Source: UBA6898 sp964463135 (lineage in GTDB: Bacteria; Nitrospirota; Thermodesulfovibrionia; Thermodesulfovibrionales; UBA6898). Taken from it: a DNA stretch of 64,000 bases. The stretch is from assembly GCA_964463135.1 (NCBI GenBank), contig CAYXBA010000002.1:62001-126000 (forward strand), in the 5' to 3' direction. This document shows positions 1 to 9,207 of the stretch, one piece after another. The notes beneath the pieces were generated by a model, which had not been told where the DNA came from, did not search any database, and saw only the letters and a program-made list of their open reading frames with translations. Within the stretch, counting starts at the first letter, position 1. The number at the start of each line of letters is the position of its first letter. A program made the translations under genes and the position numbers.

Positions 1-1
1 C

Positions 2-3000
2 AGTGATCTGGACCGTACTATCGGCGATTTTGTCGAGGATGTGCGGGACTGGGGCATAACCGGTGAGGCACGGTTCAGAAAACAGTTTACGAACCGGCTT
101 TCTGCGGTATACGAGGATTTTGGAAAACTGGCTGTTCATGCCGAGCATAAAAAAGAGATCGAGATGATTGCCGAGAAATTTTACATTGTTCTCGGGTATG
201 CCAGGATCATTATGGATAAGCGTGAGCCTGTCGGAGACCCTGAGGTTGCTGGCCTGATCACCAAGATCGAAAACCTGACTCTCGATATAATCTCCCGTAT
301 CGATGTCATACAGGAATCCTCGGTAAAGGCGATCGCTGATGTCGCTCATTCCGGCGAGACGACTCGAAGAAGGATGATAACCTACCATCTGACGCTGATA
401 GGATTCGTCACAATGATAACCTTTGGACTGATCCTCAGTATTCGCAGGGCCATAGCATCTCCATTCAACGAACTGCTCAAGGCTACGGAAAAGATCAGCG
501 CCGGTGATCTCTCCTACAGGATCCGTATGGACCGTTCGGATGAGTTCGGCGTTGTTGCAGCACGCTTTGACGATATGGTGTCGGATCTCGAAGCTTCAAG
601 CCGGCAGTTGGGATACAAATTGAACGAAACTGAACTGCTCCTGGATATCGCGCGCATAGCCGGCGTCTCCCTCGAGAGAAAAGCCGCTCTTGCCCAGATG
701 GTCAGGCTCATTGCAGAAAAGCTCAACTACGGGCTCTGCTCTGTATATATGATCAGTCAGGAACAGAAGTCCTTTTATCTGGAGGCATCGAACGCTGCGT
801 CCCTTGATGATCATGAAATGCGTATCTCACTGGACAATCGCCTGGTTCAGCAGATCATCGCATCAAATGAGCCCTTCGGTTTCAGCTCACTATCAGAACT
901 CATTGCCGGACAGAGCCCTGCTGATGCACATAAGAACGGATTGGTCATACCCATAACGCGGGATGACCGCTGCATTGGCCTGCTCATTATCATGAACCGG
1001 GAGGAGCATGTCTTCTTTGCTGATGAGATCAGTGCGCTCCGCATCGTTTCCCTGACAATCGGTTCCGTGATGCAGAATGCCGAACTCTATGATGCTGCAA
1101 AGAGCGAGATCATGAAAATGACCGTTCTCTTTGACCTCAGCCGGGCGGTAACGTCACTCCTTGATTCGGAAGAGCTCCTGCGGAAGATCACGGAAGAGAT
1201 GTCCCGGCTTGTCTCATCGCGTGGCTGCATTATCAGGCTGCTGGAAGACGGCAAGCTGAAGATCAAGTCTTCCTATGGTCTTCAGAAGGAACTTGAGCCG
1301 CAGCTGGAACTGGCTCTTGGTGAAGGAATAGCCGGCTGGGTCGCAGAACATAATGAGCCGTTGCTTGTGGAAGATGCAAAGAAGGTGTCGCTCAATGTGA
1401 AGGCACCGGGCATAGACATCGAAACTGCCATATGCGTTCCCCTGAACGTGGGCGATACCGTTATTGGTACGCTCAGCCTCTATAATAAATTTGACAGCGA
1501 AGGAAGGTCGATCTATTTCACTGCCGATGACCTGAATACGGTCCAGGGCTTTGCCTCCATATCATCCATCGCCATAGAAAAAGCAAGATTTTATGAAAGC
1601 CAGATCAATATGCAGAAGCAGGCAGTTGATGAAAAGAAACGCCTCAATATTCTTTTTGACAGCGTGCAGGGCGGCATTATAACGCTTGACAGGAACTTCA
1701 TGATCACCTCGGCCAATAAATATGTCGAGGAATGGATGGGGCTCTCCAACCAGGAACTGGTGGGCAGAGACAGTCTCGGAATTTTTCACGACAAGATAGG
1801 CATCTGCCCCCATTGTGCTGCCAAGGCGACCTTTGAAACAGGCGAGATCAATACGATAACCCAGTCGCGGGGCGTCAATTACGCGGAACTCACGGCGTAC
1901 CCGATCATGAACGAACAGGGAGAGATCGCTGAATCGGTCGTCTTTATCATGGACATCACGGAGAGGATCCTGTATCAGGAGGAAACCCTCAGCCTGTATC
2001 GAGAAGTGATACAGACCAAGGACTATCTTGAGAGCATTATTGACAACTCTGCAGATGCCATTGTGACCAGCGATCTTGCCGGCATGGTCACGTCCTGGAA
2101 TGTGGGTGCGGAGAGGACATTTGGGTTTGCCGAGAACGAAGTAAAGGGAAAATTCCTGCCGTTTGTCCCCGATTTTCTGCTGGACAAGGAAAAAGAACGC
2201 ATTGACAAGATCAAGACGGGCGAGGTGCTGAAGGACATCGAGACGCTGCGGAAAAAGAAAGACGGCAGGATCATCGAGGTGAGTCTCACGCTTTCGCCGA
2301 TCAAGGATGCAGCAGGAGAAGTGATCGGCATCTGCGGCATATCCCGCGATATCTCCGAAAAGAAGCGGGTGGAAAAAGAATTGATCAGGAGAAACCAGGA
2401 GATGTCGCGGCTCTTCTTCATCTCCACTGCGATGCGCAGCACGCTCGAGCTTGACAAGCTGCTCCGGATGGTCCTTACCGCGGTGACCATGAGCGACGGC
2501 ATGGGATTCAACCGGGCCATTCTTTTCCTTGTGGATGAGGAGAAGAACGTGCTGAAGGGTGTCATGGGAGTGGGACCGGCTACGCCGGAAGAGGCCTGGA
2601 AGGTATGGGAAGACCCTTCGCTCAAGCAGAAGACGCTTGATGAGATCATGCAGGAGATCATCGCGAATCCCGTGCGCAGGGATTCCTTCCTTGAGCGCCT
2701 CACCGTGGGAATCGAGCTCCCCCTTGACGGCAACAGCATTCTGACGCGGTCAGTCAGGGAAAAGCTGCCGTTTAATGTCAAAGATGTACGCGAGGAGGCC
2801 CCGGGAGATGCGGTGCTTATCCAGCAGCTCGGGACGCAGGCATACGCTGTGGTACCGCTCATTTCCCGGGACAAGGTCATCGGCCTGATCTGGGTCGATA
2901 ATTACTTTAACCGGAAAATCGTCAGCGATGAAGATATGCAGTTCCTTGCGAGTTTTTCGAACCAGATCGCATCAGCTATCGAGAGTGCCCGTCTGTATGA

Positions 3001-4045
3001 GCAGATGACACTGGCCGAGCAGCAGCTTGAGAATATCTTTGAATCCATGTCCGATATGGTCTATTTTAACAGCAGCGACTATGTCATAAAGCGAGTGAAT
3101 AAGGCGGTCATGAAGAAACTGGGGCTTCCTGTTGACCAGATCCTCGGTAAAAAGTGCTATGAGCTTTTCCATGGCACGGTCGAACCGTATGTGAAGTGTC
3201 CCCATCACAAGACCGTGAACACCAGAAAGGCCTATGTCGAGGAGCTTGAAGACCCTCATCTGGGCGGCACCTTTCTTACGTCAAGTTCTCCGATCTTTGA
3301 TATGGCAGGTGAGTTCATCGGCTCAGTGCATGTCGTCCGCGATATCACGGAGCTGAAACAGCTGCAGAGCAAGGTCGTTATATCCGAAAAAATGGCAGCG
3401 CTTGGTGAAGTCGCCGCAAAGGTCGCCCACGAGATACGGAACCCGCTCGTTTCGGTCGGCGGCTTTGCAAAGCGGCTTGAGAAGAAGCTTGACGGTAATC
3501 TCAAGGAGTATGCCGGGATCATCGTAAAAGAAGTCTCCCGCCTGGAGGGCATACTGAAGGAGATCCTCGGCTTTGTCAAAGAGGTGAGGCTTTCGCGCGA
3601 AAAGGTGAACCTCAATACGATCGTGGAGGAAATCTTCCAGCTCATGCGATCTGATCTGGACGAGCGGAACATCACCCTCGAGGAGGAGTATCATCAGCTG
3701 CCTGACGTTTTTGTCGATCCGCACCGGATCATGGAAGCGCTCATGAACATTATCACGAATGCCATGCAGGCCTTGCAGGGGGCCGGTACCATTACGGTCA
3801 AGACCCAGGCTGACGACAGTTACGCAGTGCTTGAAGTGCGGGACACAGGGCGGGGCATACCTCCTGCCGAGATCCCTTCGATCTTTAACCCGTTCTTTAC
3901 AACCAAGTCCACGGGCACGGGACTCGGACTTGCCATTACGCACAAGATCATCCAGGAGCATGGCGGACGTATTGAAGTGGAAAGTGAAGTTGACCAGGGA
4001 ACTGTTTTTAAAGTCTATATACCCATTAAGGAGGGAGAAGCATGA
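2..4045 (+). CDS. Multi-sensor hybrid-input histidine kinase (5' end outside window)
   Basis: Membrane sensor kinase that autophosphorylates a histidine and passes the phosphate to a response regulator. The frame is open to the window edge, so the true start lies upstream; the first in-window start candidate is GTG 41, and residues are numbered from it. Order: helical, probably periplasmic part; TM about 113-134; HAMP 135-188; GAF about 198-350; GAF 363-520; PAS 533-640; PAS 660-777; GAF 790-987; PAS 993-1103; HisKA with phospho-acceptor H1130 in VAHEIRNP; HATPase_c about 1226-1331 with N box (NIITNAMQAL), DTGRGIP and GTGLGL. The first and third PAS domains carry CPHC and CPHH motifs. It overlaps the next gene by ATGA, so the receiver encoded there is the likely partner. 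The stimulus cannot be told from sequence. Confidence 0.93.
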   Translation, partial: SDLDRTIGDFVEDVRDWGITGEARFRKQFTNRLSAVYEDFGKLAVHAEHKKEIEMIAEKFYIVLGYARIIMDKREPVGDPEVAGLITKIENLTLDIISRIDVIQESSVKAIADVAHSGETTRRRMITYHLTLIGFVTMITFGLILSIRRAIASPFNELLKATEKISAGDLSYRIRMDRSDEFGVVAARFDDMVSDLEASSRQLGYKLNETELLLDIARIAGVSLERKAALAQMVRLIAEKLNYGLCSVYMISQEQKSFYLEASNAASLDDHEMRISLDNRLVQQIIASNEPFGFSSLSELIAGQSPADAHKNGLVIPITRDDRCIGLLIIMNREEHVFFADEISALRIVSLTIGSVMQNAELYDAAKSEIMKMTVLFDLSRAVTSLLDSEELLRKITEEMSRLVSSRGCIIRLLEDGKLKIKSSYGLQKELEPQLELALGEGIAGWVAEHNEPLLVEDAKKVSLNVKAPGIDIETAICVPLNVGDTVIGTLSLYNKFDSEGRSIYFTADDLNTVQGFASISSIAIEKARFYESQINMQKQAVDEKKRLNILFDSVQGGIITLDRNFMITSANKYVEEWMGLSNQELVGRDSLGIFHDKIGICPHCAAKATFETGEINTITQSRGVNYAELTAYPIMNEQGEIAESVVFIMDITERILYQEETLSLYREVIQTKDYLESIIDNSADAIVTSDLAGMVTSWNVGAERTFGFAENEVKGKFLPFVPDFLLDKEKERIDKIKTGEVLKDIETLRKKKDGRIIEVSLTLSPIKDAAGEVIGICGISRDISEKKRVEKELIRRNQEMSRLFFISTAMRSTLELDKLLRMVLTAVTMSDGMGFNRAILFLVDEEKNVLKGVMGVGPATPEEAWKVWEDPSLKQKTLDEIMQEIIANPVRRDSFLERLTVGIELPLDGNSILTRSVREKLPFNVKDVREEAPGDAVLIQQLGTQAYAVVPLISRDKVIGLIWVDNYFNRKIVSDEDMQFLASFSNQIASAIESARLYEQMTLAEQQLENIFESMSDMVYFNSSDYVIKRVNKAVMKKLGLPVDQILGKKCYELFHGTVEPYVKCPHHKTVNTRKAYVEELEDPHLGGTFLTSSSPIFDMAGEFIGSVHVVRDITELKQLQSKVVISEKMAALGEVAAKVAHEIRNPLVSVGGFAKRLEKKLDGNLKEYAGIIVKEVSRLEGILKEILGFVKEVRLSREKVNLNTIVEEIFQLMRSDLDERNITLEEEYHQLPDVFVDPHRIMEALMNIITNAMQALQGAGTITVKTQADDSYAVLEVRDTGRGIPPAEIPSIFNPFFTTKSTGTGLGLAITHKIIQEHGGRIEVESEVDQGTVFKVYIPIKEGEA

Positions 4046-4395
4046 AAATTCTTATCGTGGACGATGACCAGAGCATACTCAGGCTTTACCAGGAGGAACT
4101 TGAGGAGGACGGTTACGAGATCGTCACCGCGGCGAATGGGAAGGAAGGTCTGGAAAAATTCGATGCTGAAGATTTTGATCTGGTGTCGCTGGATATTCAT
4201 CTTCCTGACATTGACGGTATAAAACTGCTCAGGCAGATGAAAGAGAAGAAGCCGAGACTGCCGATCATTATGTCCACAGCCTATGATTACCGGGATGATT
4301 TTTCGGTATGGGCGTCAGAGGCGTACATCGTCAAATCTGCTGATCTCAGCGAGATGAAGGCGGCCATAAAAAAACTGGCGGGAAAGGAAAAATAA
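4042..4395 (+). CDS. Single-domain response regulator (CheY-like receiver)
   Basis: Stand-alone receiver of 117 residues with no output domain. The acidic pocket D7-D9, phospho-acceptor D51 (in SLDIHLPDIDG), T79 and K98 are all present, so it should be phosphorylatable. The start overlaps the stop of the upstream kinase (ATGA), with GGAGGGAGA just upstream inside the kinase gene. That coupling makes it the likely cognate target. With no DNA-binding or enzymatic output it probably acts by protein-protein contact or as a phosphorelay step. Confidence 0.9.
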   Translation: MKILIVDDDQSILRLYQEELEEDGYEIVTAANGKEGLEKFDAEDFDLVSLDIHLPDIDGIKLLRQMKEKKPRLPIIMSTAYDYRDDFSVWASEAYIVKSADLSEMKAAIKKLAGKEK

Positions 4396-4397
4396 CG

Positions 4398-5591
4398 TTG
4401 ATTGTAAGACCATTATTGCCCGCATACGGCGGGTACAGCATTGCACGGGAAGAGAAGGTCATCCTGATCAAGGGAGCGGTCCCGGGCGAGCTCGTTGAAG
4501 TGAATATTGACGAGCGAAAACGCGACTACATGCTTGCCAGCGTGACCCAGATACTGGAGCCGTCCGAGTTCAGGGTCGAACCGAAGTGCCCTGTATTCGG
4601 GATCTGCGGCGGCTGTCATCTGCAGTTCATTTCGTATGAAAAGCAGGTGAGCATGAAGGAGGAGGTCCTTGTTGATTCCCTGACAAGACTGGGCGGCATT
4701 GAGGTCCAGCTTTCGCCGTCCCTGACGAGCAACCAATGGCATTACCGCCATCGGGCACAGTTCAAGATATCGAAGGAAGGGAATATCGGCTTCTTCAGGG
4801 AGTCGTCGCGCGATGTGGTGCTCTTTGAATCCTGTCCGCTTATGGCCGTCCGGATCAACGAACTGCTGCAGCATATCAAGGAGAAGAATCTTGCCTGCGG
4901 CCTGAAAGAGATCCACCTTTCGGTCGGAGATTCGGCCGCTGCGCTGCTTAAGGGAGAGAACGCGGACCCCGGCTTGACCGAGGCGTTCAGAGAGATAGGC
5001 ATCGCGAGCATCGCTGTGAATGATACGTTGATGGAGGGTTCGGGTTCTGTTGCATTCGATCTGAACGGCCTGAAATATACGGTATCTCCGTGGACTTTTT
5101 TTCAGGCCCACTGGAGTCTTAATCTGAAAGTGGCCGAATTCATTGCTGGCCGGGTTGCGCCACAGGGGAAAAAGGTGCTTGACCTGTATGCCGGCGCAGG
5201 GAACTTTTCTCTGCCGATAGCCAGGGATGCAGAAGAGGTGGTGCTCGTCGAGGAGAATCCCTATGCAGCTGACGACGGGGCAAGAAACCTGAAACTCAAT
5301 AGCTTAAAGAACTGCAGGTTCGTGAGATCCTCAGCGGAAAAATATCGGCTCCAGAAGAACTTTGATCTGATCATCCTTGACCCTCCGAGGCCCGGCCTCA
5401 CTGGAGAGGTCGTAAAAAAAATACTCGAAATGCCGTCCGACACCATTGTCTATATCTCCTGCAATCCCTCAACACTTGCCAGGGACCTGAAGAAACTGAA
5501 GAATACGTATGATATCGAGTCTGTTCAGATGATCGATTTTTTTCCGAACACCTTTCATATCGAGGTTGCTGCGCTGCTGAAACGTAAATGA
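4398..5591 (+). CDS. rlmD: 23S rRNA (uracil-5-)-methyltransferase, RlmD/RumA type
   Basis: SAM-dependent m5U methyltransferase of the TrmA/RlmD family, 397 aa. The N-terminal third resembles a TRAM RNA-binding domain. C64, C70, C73 and C146 match the 4Fe-4S ligands of RlmD-type enzymes. The Rossmann methyltransferase domain has LDLYAGAGNFSLP (SAM binding), LDPPRPG and ISCNPSTLARDL, which contains the catalytic cysteine. The start is TTG, 2 nt after the preceding stop, with GGAAAGGA about 8 nt upstream. Whether it targets U1939, U747 or tRNA U54 cannot be settled; the iron-sulfur cysteines favour rRNA. Confidence 0.85.
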   Translation: MIVRPLLPAYGGYSIAREEKVILIKGAVPGELVEVNIDERKRDYMLASVTQILEPSEFRVEPKCPVFGICGGCHLQFISYEKQVSMKEEVLVDSLTRLGGIEVQLSPSLTSNQWHYRHRAQFKISKEGNIGFFRESSRDVVLFESCPLMAVRINELLQHIKEKNLACGLKEIHLSVGDSAAALLKGENADPGLTEAFREIGIASIAVNDTLMEGSGSVAFDLNGLKYTVSPWTFFQAHWSLNLKVAEFIAGRVAPQGKKVLDLYAGAGNFSLPIARDAEEVVLVEENPYAADDGARNLKLNSLKNCRFVRSSAEKYRLQKNFDLIILDPPRPGLTGEVVKKILEMPSDTIVYISCNPSTLARDLKKLKNTYDIESVQMIDFFPNTFHIEVAALLKRK

Positions 5592-5636
5592 GGTGAGCGC
5601 AGGCTGCGGACATGAACTGCTGAAGGAGCGTAGAGC

Positions 5637-6122
5637 GTGGCGACAGAGCAATCCGGAATTGACGGTTTCAGGGAGGTGGTCCTCTCAGTCAATGAGCTTG
5701 CTGCACGGGCCCATAGGGAGCTTTATTCGTTTGAAGACAGCCGCTACATCATCAGCGGAGATGATCTCCCTGCACTGATCCTGGCAACGGCTGAAAAAGG
5801 CGCGGACCGGCTGCATATTGCTGCGGATTGGGAGAACCTTCTCAGGGTCGCGCTCTGGTCATCAGGAACGCCGCTGCTGTTCGATGTTATGAACCTCCTG
5901 AAGCGGTCCGGCGCTTCAGAAGCTGAACTCCAGCCTTTCCTGAAAGCCGAGATCAGCGACCTCCTTCCCTGGCTCTATTACGGCGGGAAATTCGATATTC
6001 TGCGGCGTGTCTGTCAGGCTGCCAGGACGAGGGCCGAGGCAAAGGTGAACAGAAAAGGACTGCACATTTATTGCCACCTTGTTTCCGGAGAGAGCCAGCG
6101 GATCATAGCCAGCAGTCTTTGA
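5637..6122 (+). CDS. Conserved-looking hypothetical protein
   Basis: 161-residue soluble protein that I do not recognise. It is predicted mostly helical, with no signal peptide, TM segment or cysteine pair. GTG start with GGAG about 8 nt upstream. It follows the RNA methyltransferase by 45 nt and precedes the diguanylate cyclase. Codon use looks like that of its neighbours, which supports a real gene. No function is assigned. Confidence 0.6.
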   Translation: MATEQSGIDGFREVVLSVNELAARAHRELYSFEDSRYIISGDDLPALILATAEKGADRLHIAADWENLLRVALWSSGTPLLFDVMNLLKRSGASEAELQPFLKAEISDLLPWLYYGGKFDILRRVCQAARTRAEAKVNRKGLHIYCHLVSGESQRIIASSL

Positions 6123-6213
6123 AGGTGCTGACATGCCCCGTGCGGGCAGTCCATATGGCTTGAATATCTTATTATCCAATTGTTATGCTTAAGCGAAGTC
6201 ATCGGAGGGTATA

Positions 6214-7170
6214 TTGGCAAAGGCAAAGGTTTTACTGGTTGAAGATGATCCTATCCAGGCTGCAGCTACGCGGGAGATACTCAGGAAGGTCGGCTATGAG
6301 ATCTTTTGGGCAGAGGACGGCATCAATGCGATCAAGCTGGTAAAATCCGAAAAACCGGATATCATTCTGCTTGATGTCATTCTGCCCGGCATGGACGGGT
6401 ATGAGGTCTGCCGCTGGCTGAAGCTTGATGAAGGCAGCAAAGGCATACCGGTCATCATGCTTACCGTCAAGAAGGAGCTTTCCGACAAGATCTCCGGCCT
6501 CCATATCGGCGCTGACGACTACCTGCCCAAGCCGTATAATGAACTTGAACTGAACGCCCGCATTTATGCCCTGCTCAGGACAAAGGCATTGCAGGATGAA
6601 CTGAGACTGAAGAACAAACAGCTCGAAGATCTGCTGGACAAGGTCAATTATATGGCTATTACCGATGCCCTTACCGGCCTGTACAACAGACGACGCTTCC
6701 ATGATACGCTTACCAGTGAGCATGAACGTGCAAAGCGCTATGGAGCTCCGTTCTCTCTGATCATGCTTGACATCGACCATTTCAAGAAGATCAATGATTC
6801 TTTTGGTCATAATGTCGGGGACGTAGTATTAAAGGAAGTCTCGGGCATTCTCCTGAAGAGCATCAGGGATATTGATACTGCAGCCCGCTATGGCGGCGAG
6901 GAGTTCATGATCATTCTGCCGAATACAGACAAGGTCCAGGCCAGGGTCGTTGCAGAGCGCATGCGTCAGGCGATCGAGAGTCATGTGTTTGCCGATATTG
7001 ACCGGACGGTAACCGTGAGTATCGGTATCGCAGGCATGCCTGACGCCAAGGTCGAGAATGAAGAGAAACTGATCCGGTGCGCAGACTTTGCTATGTACCG
7101 TGCAAAACAGCTTGGCAGAAACCGGTCGGTCACCGCTGAGGCGCTTGAACTTGAGTACGTAAAGGAATAA
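6214..7170 (+). CDS. Response regulator with GGDEF output (diguanylate cyclase)
   Basis: 318 aa. The N-terminal receiver has phospho-acceptor D54 (ILLDVILPGMDG). A short helical linker leads to a GGDEF domain with active-site GGEEF at 227-231, so it should make cyclic di-GMP. The inhibitory I-site RxxD is kept as RDID at 218-221, five residues before GGEEF, which predicts product inhibition. TTG start with GGAGG about 6 nt upstream (6203-6207). No sensor kinase is adjacent. A PilZ protein that could bind the product lies at 11.2-11.9 kb, but a link is only inference. Confidence 0.92.
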   Translation: MAKAKVLLVEDDPIQAAATREILRKVGYEIFWAEDGINAIKLVKSEKPDIILLDVILPGMDGYEVCRWLKLDEGSKGIPVIMLTVKKELSDKISGLHIGADDYLPKPYNELELNARIYALLRTKALQDELRLKNKQLEDLLDKVNYMAITDALTGLYNRRRFHDTLTSEHERAKRYGAPFSLIMLDIDHFKKINDSFGHNVGDVVLKEVSGILLKSIRDIDTAARYGGEEFMIILPNTDKVQARVVAERMRQAIESHVFADIDRTVTVSIGIAGMPDAKVENEEKLIRCADFAMYRAKQLGRNRSVTAEALELEYVKE

Positions 7171-7275
7171 CCCCCTGTCAATTCTCCGTTTTGTCCTGCA
7201 TTGAATTTATCCCATCGTTGTTAAATAATAAAAACCGGTTATGACTCATGTTGCGTATCGTATAAGGAGATGCAA

Positions 7276-9207
7276 GTGAAAAAAGGGATCTATATAGAAA
7301 ATACCCCGCTGGAACAGGCCCTGCAGGTCTGGCGTGAGAACCTGTCCGAAAATATGGCAGGTCCGCTGCCCTGTGAATCTGTGCCTGTGGCTGATTCCCT
7401 CGGCAGACTGACGGCTGAAGCGGTCTTTGCCCGTATATCTTCCCCTTTTTATCATTCGTCGGCAATGGATGGATTTGCCGTTCGATTTTTGGACACGTTT
7501 GGCGCATCCGAAACTTCACCGAAAAGCCTCAGGATTGCGGACGATGCGGTTTATGTGGATACGGGTGACCCGATACCGGATGGCTTTAATGCGGTAATAA
7601 TGATCGAAGACGTGAACCGTAATACGCAGGATGGTCAGGAGGTGATCGAGATCATCGGGCCGGCGACTCCCTGGCAGCATGTCAGAGTGATCGGCGAGGA
7701 CATAGTCAGCACAGAGCTGATCCTTCCCGAAAGCCACAGGGTGAGGCCGATCGATATCGGCGCCATGCTTTCTGGCGGCCTTACCGAGATCAAGGTCAGG
7801 AATAGGCCGAGGGTTGCGGTCATCCCGACTGGCACAGAGCTCATTGAACCGGGTGAGCCGCTTAGAAGGGGCGCAATCATTGAGTTCAATTCGCGCATAC
7901 TTTCGTCGCTGGTCCATGAGTGGGGAGGAAAACCGATCCGTTTCAGCCCTGTCCCTGACAATGTTGAGCAGATAACGGAAACCCTCAGAAAGGCCTGCGA
8001 GCTCTATGACATCGTCGTGATCAATGCCGGTTCATCTGCAGGTTCCGAGGATTACACGGCAAGAGCGATAGCATCGCTTGGCAAGGTCCTTCTCCACGGC
8101 GTCAACATCAAGCCCGGCAAACCGGTCATTCTCGGCCGGGTCATGAACAAACCCGTGATAGGTCTGCCCGGATATCCTGTCTCTGCCTATATAACGTTCC
8201 ACCTGTTCGGCAAGCCCCTTATCCATGCGCTGCAGGGAATTGAACTGCCTGCTGCTGAAGTGATGACGGCAAAGCTGTCGCGCCAGGTCGCGTCTTCGCT
8301 CGGGCAGGAAGAATTTCTGAGGGTGAAGATCGGGCGGGTAGGAGAGAACCTCATCGCAACGCCGATAAGCAGAGGTGCGGGTGTCCTTATGTCCCTGGTC
8401 CGGGCAGACGGTTTTGTAAGGATCCCTGCCATGTCCGAAGGGTATGGTGCAGGTACGGAAGTGCCGGTCGAGATGATGAGGGATAAGGACGAAATAGAGA
8501 ATACCATTGTATGCATAGGCAGCCACGACAATGCCCTTGACCTCCTCTCGAATCGGCTCAAGAGAGCACATCCCAAATTTTCCCTGTCCTCCGCCCATGT
8601 AGGCTCCCTGGGCGGCATCATGGCACTGAGGAAAGGTGAGGCACACATTGCAGGTACGCACCTGCTTGATGAGGCCACAGGAGAATATAATGTCTCATAC
8701 CTTCAGCGGTTACTGCCTGAGAAAAAGATGCTCCTGATCAATCTCGTGTACAGGGAGCAGGGCTTCATGGTGATCAAAGGCAATCCCAGGCAGATCAGGG
8801 ATTTCGGGGACCTGTTGCGGGGAGATATCTGCTTTATCAACCGGCAGGGCGGTTCCGGGACGCGGCTGCTCACGGACAAGCATATAAAAGAAAAAGGTAT
8901 ATCAGCCCGGCTGATAAAAGGCTATGACCGTGAGGAATTTACGCATATGGGGGTGGCATCAGCAGTTCTTACCGGCATAGCTGACACCGGCATGGGCATA
9001 CTTGCTGCCGCAAATGCACTGGGACTGGATTTCATTCCCGTGGCAAAGGAACGGTACGACCTCGCCATTCCAAAGGACTTTGCTCAGATGGAGCAGATCA
9101 CTGCACTGCTCGCTATTATCAGAAATGACAACGAGTTTAGAGCATCCGTTGAAAGGCTGGGGGGATATGATGTATCGGATATGGGACGTGTAGTATATGA
9201 GTCATAG
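7276..9207 (+). CDS. MoeA-like molybdopterin molybdotransferase fused to a periplasmic-binding-protein-like domain
   Basis: About 643 aa in two parts. The first 400 or so residues are MoeA (SAMDGFAVR, PTGTELI, KPGKPVILG, GLPGYPVSAY), which inserts molybdenum into adenylylated molybdopterin. From about residue 410 follows a PBP-like domain of the kind found fused to MoeA or ModE-like HTH proteins, thought to sense molybdate or a cofactor. An upstream ATG at 7270 sits directly against the AAGGAG; GTG 7276 is 6 nt from it and is preferred. The gene overlaps the next by 11 nt. This fused form may be specialised for one molybdo- or tungsto-enzyme, but none is encoded in the window. Confidence 0.88.
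   Translation: MKKGIYIENTPLEQALQVWRENLSENMAGPLPCESVPVADSLGRLTAEAVFARISSPFYHSSAMDGFAVRFLDTFGASETSPKSLRIADDAVYVDTGDPIPDGFNAVIMIEDVNRNTQDGQEVIEIIGPATPWQHVRVIGEDIVSTELILPESHRVRPIDIGAMLSGGLTEIKVRNRPRVAVIPTGTELIEPGEPLRRGAIIEFNSRILSSLVHEWGGKPIRFSPVPDNVEQITETLRKACELYDIVVINAGSSAGSEDYTARAIASLGKVLLHGVNIKPGKPVILGRVMNKPVIGLPGYPVSAYITFHLFGKPLIHALQGIELPAAEVMTAKLSRQVASSLGQEEFLRVKIGRVGENLIATPISRGAGVLMSLVRADGFVRIPAMSEGYGAGTEVPVEMMRDKDEIENTIVCIGSHDNALDLLSNRLKRAHPKFSLSSAHVGSLGGIMALRKGEAHIAGTHLLDEATGEYNVSYLQRLLPEKKMLLINLVYREQGFMVIKGNPRQIRDFGDLLRGDICFINRQGGSGTRLLTDKHIKEKGISARLIKGYDREEFTHMGVASAVLTGIADTGMGILAAANALGLDFIPVAKERYDLAIPKDFAQMEQITALLAIIRNDNEFRASVERLGGYDVSDMGRVVYES

Noticed and set aside
2023..2880. Minus-strand 285-codon ORF
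   Set aside because: It lies wholly inside the histidine kinase gene and has Ser/Arg-rich, low-information composition typical of an antisense frame.
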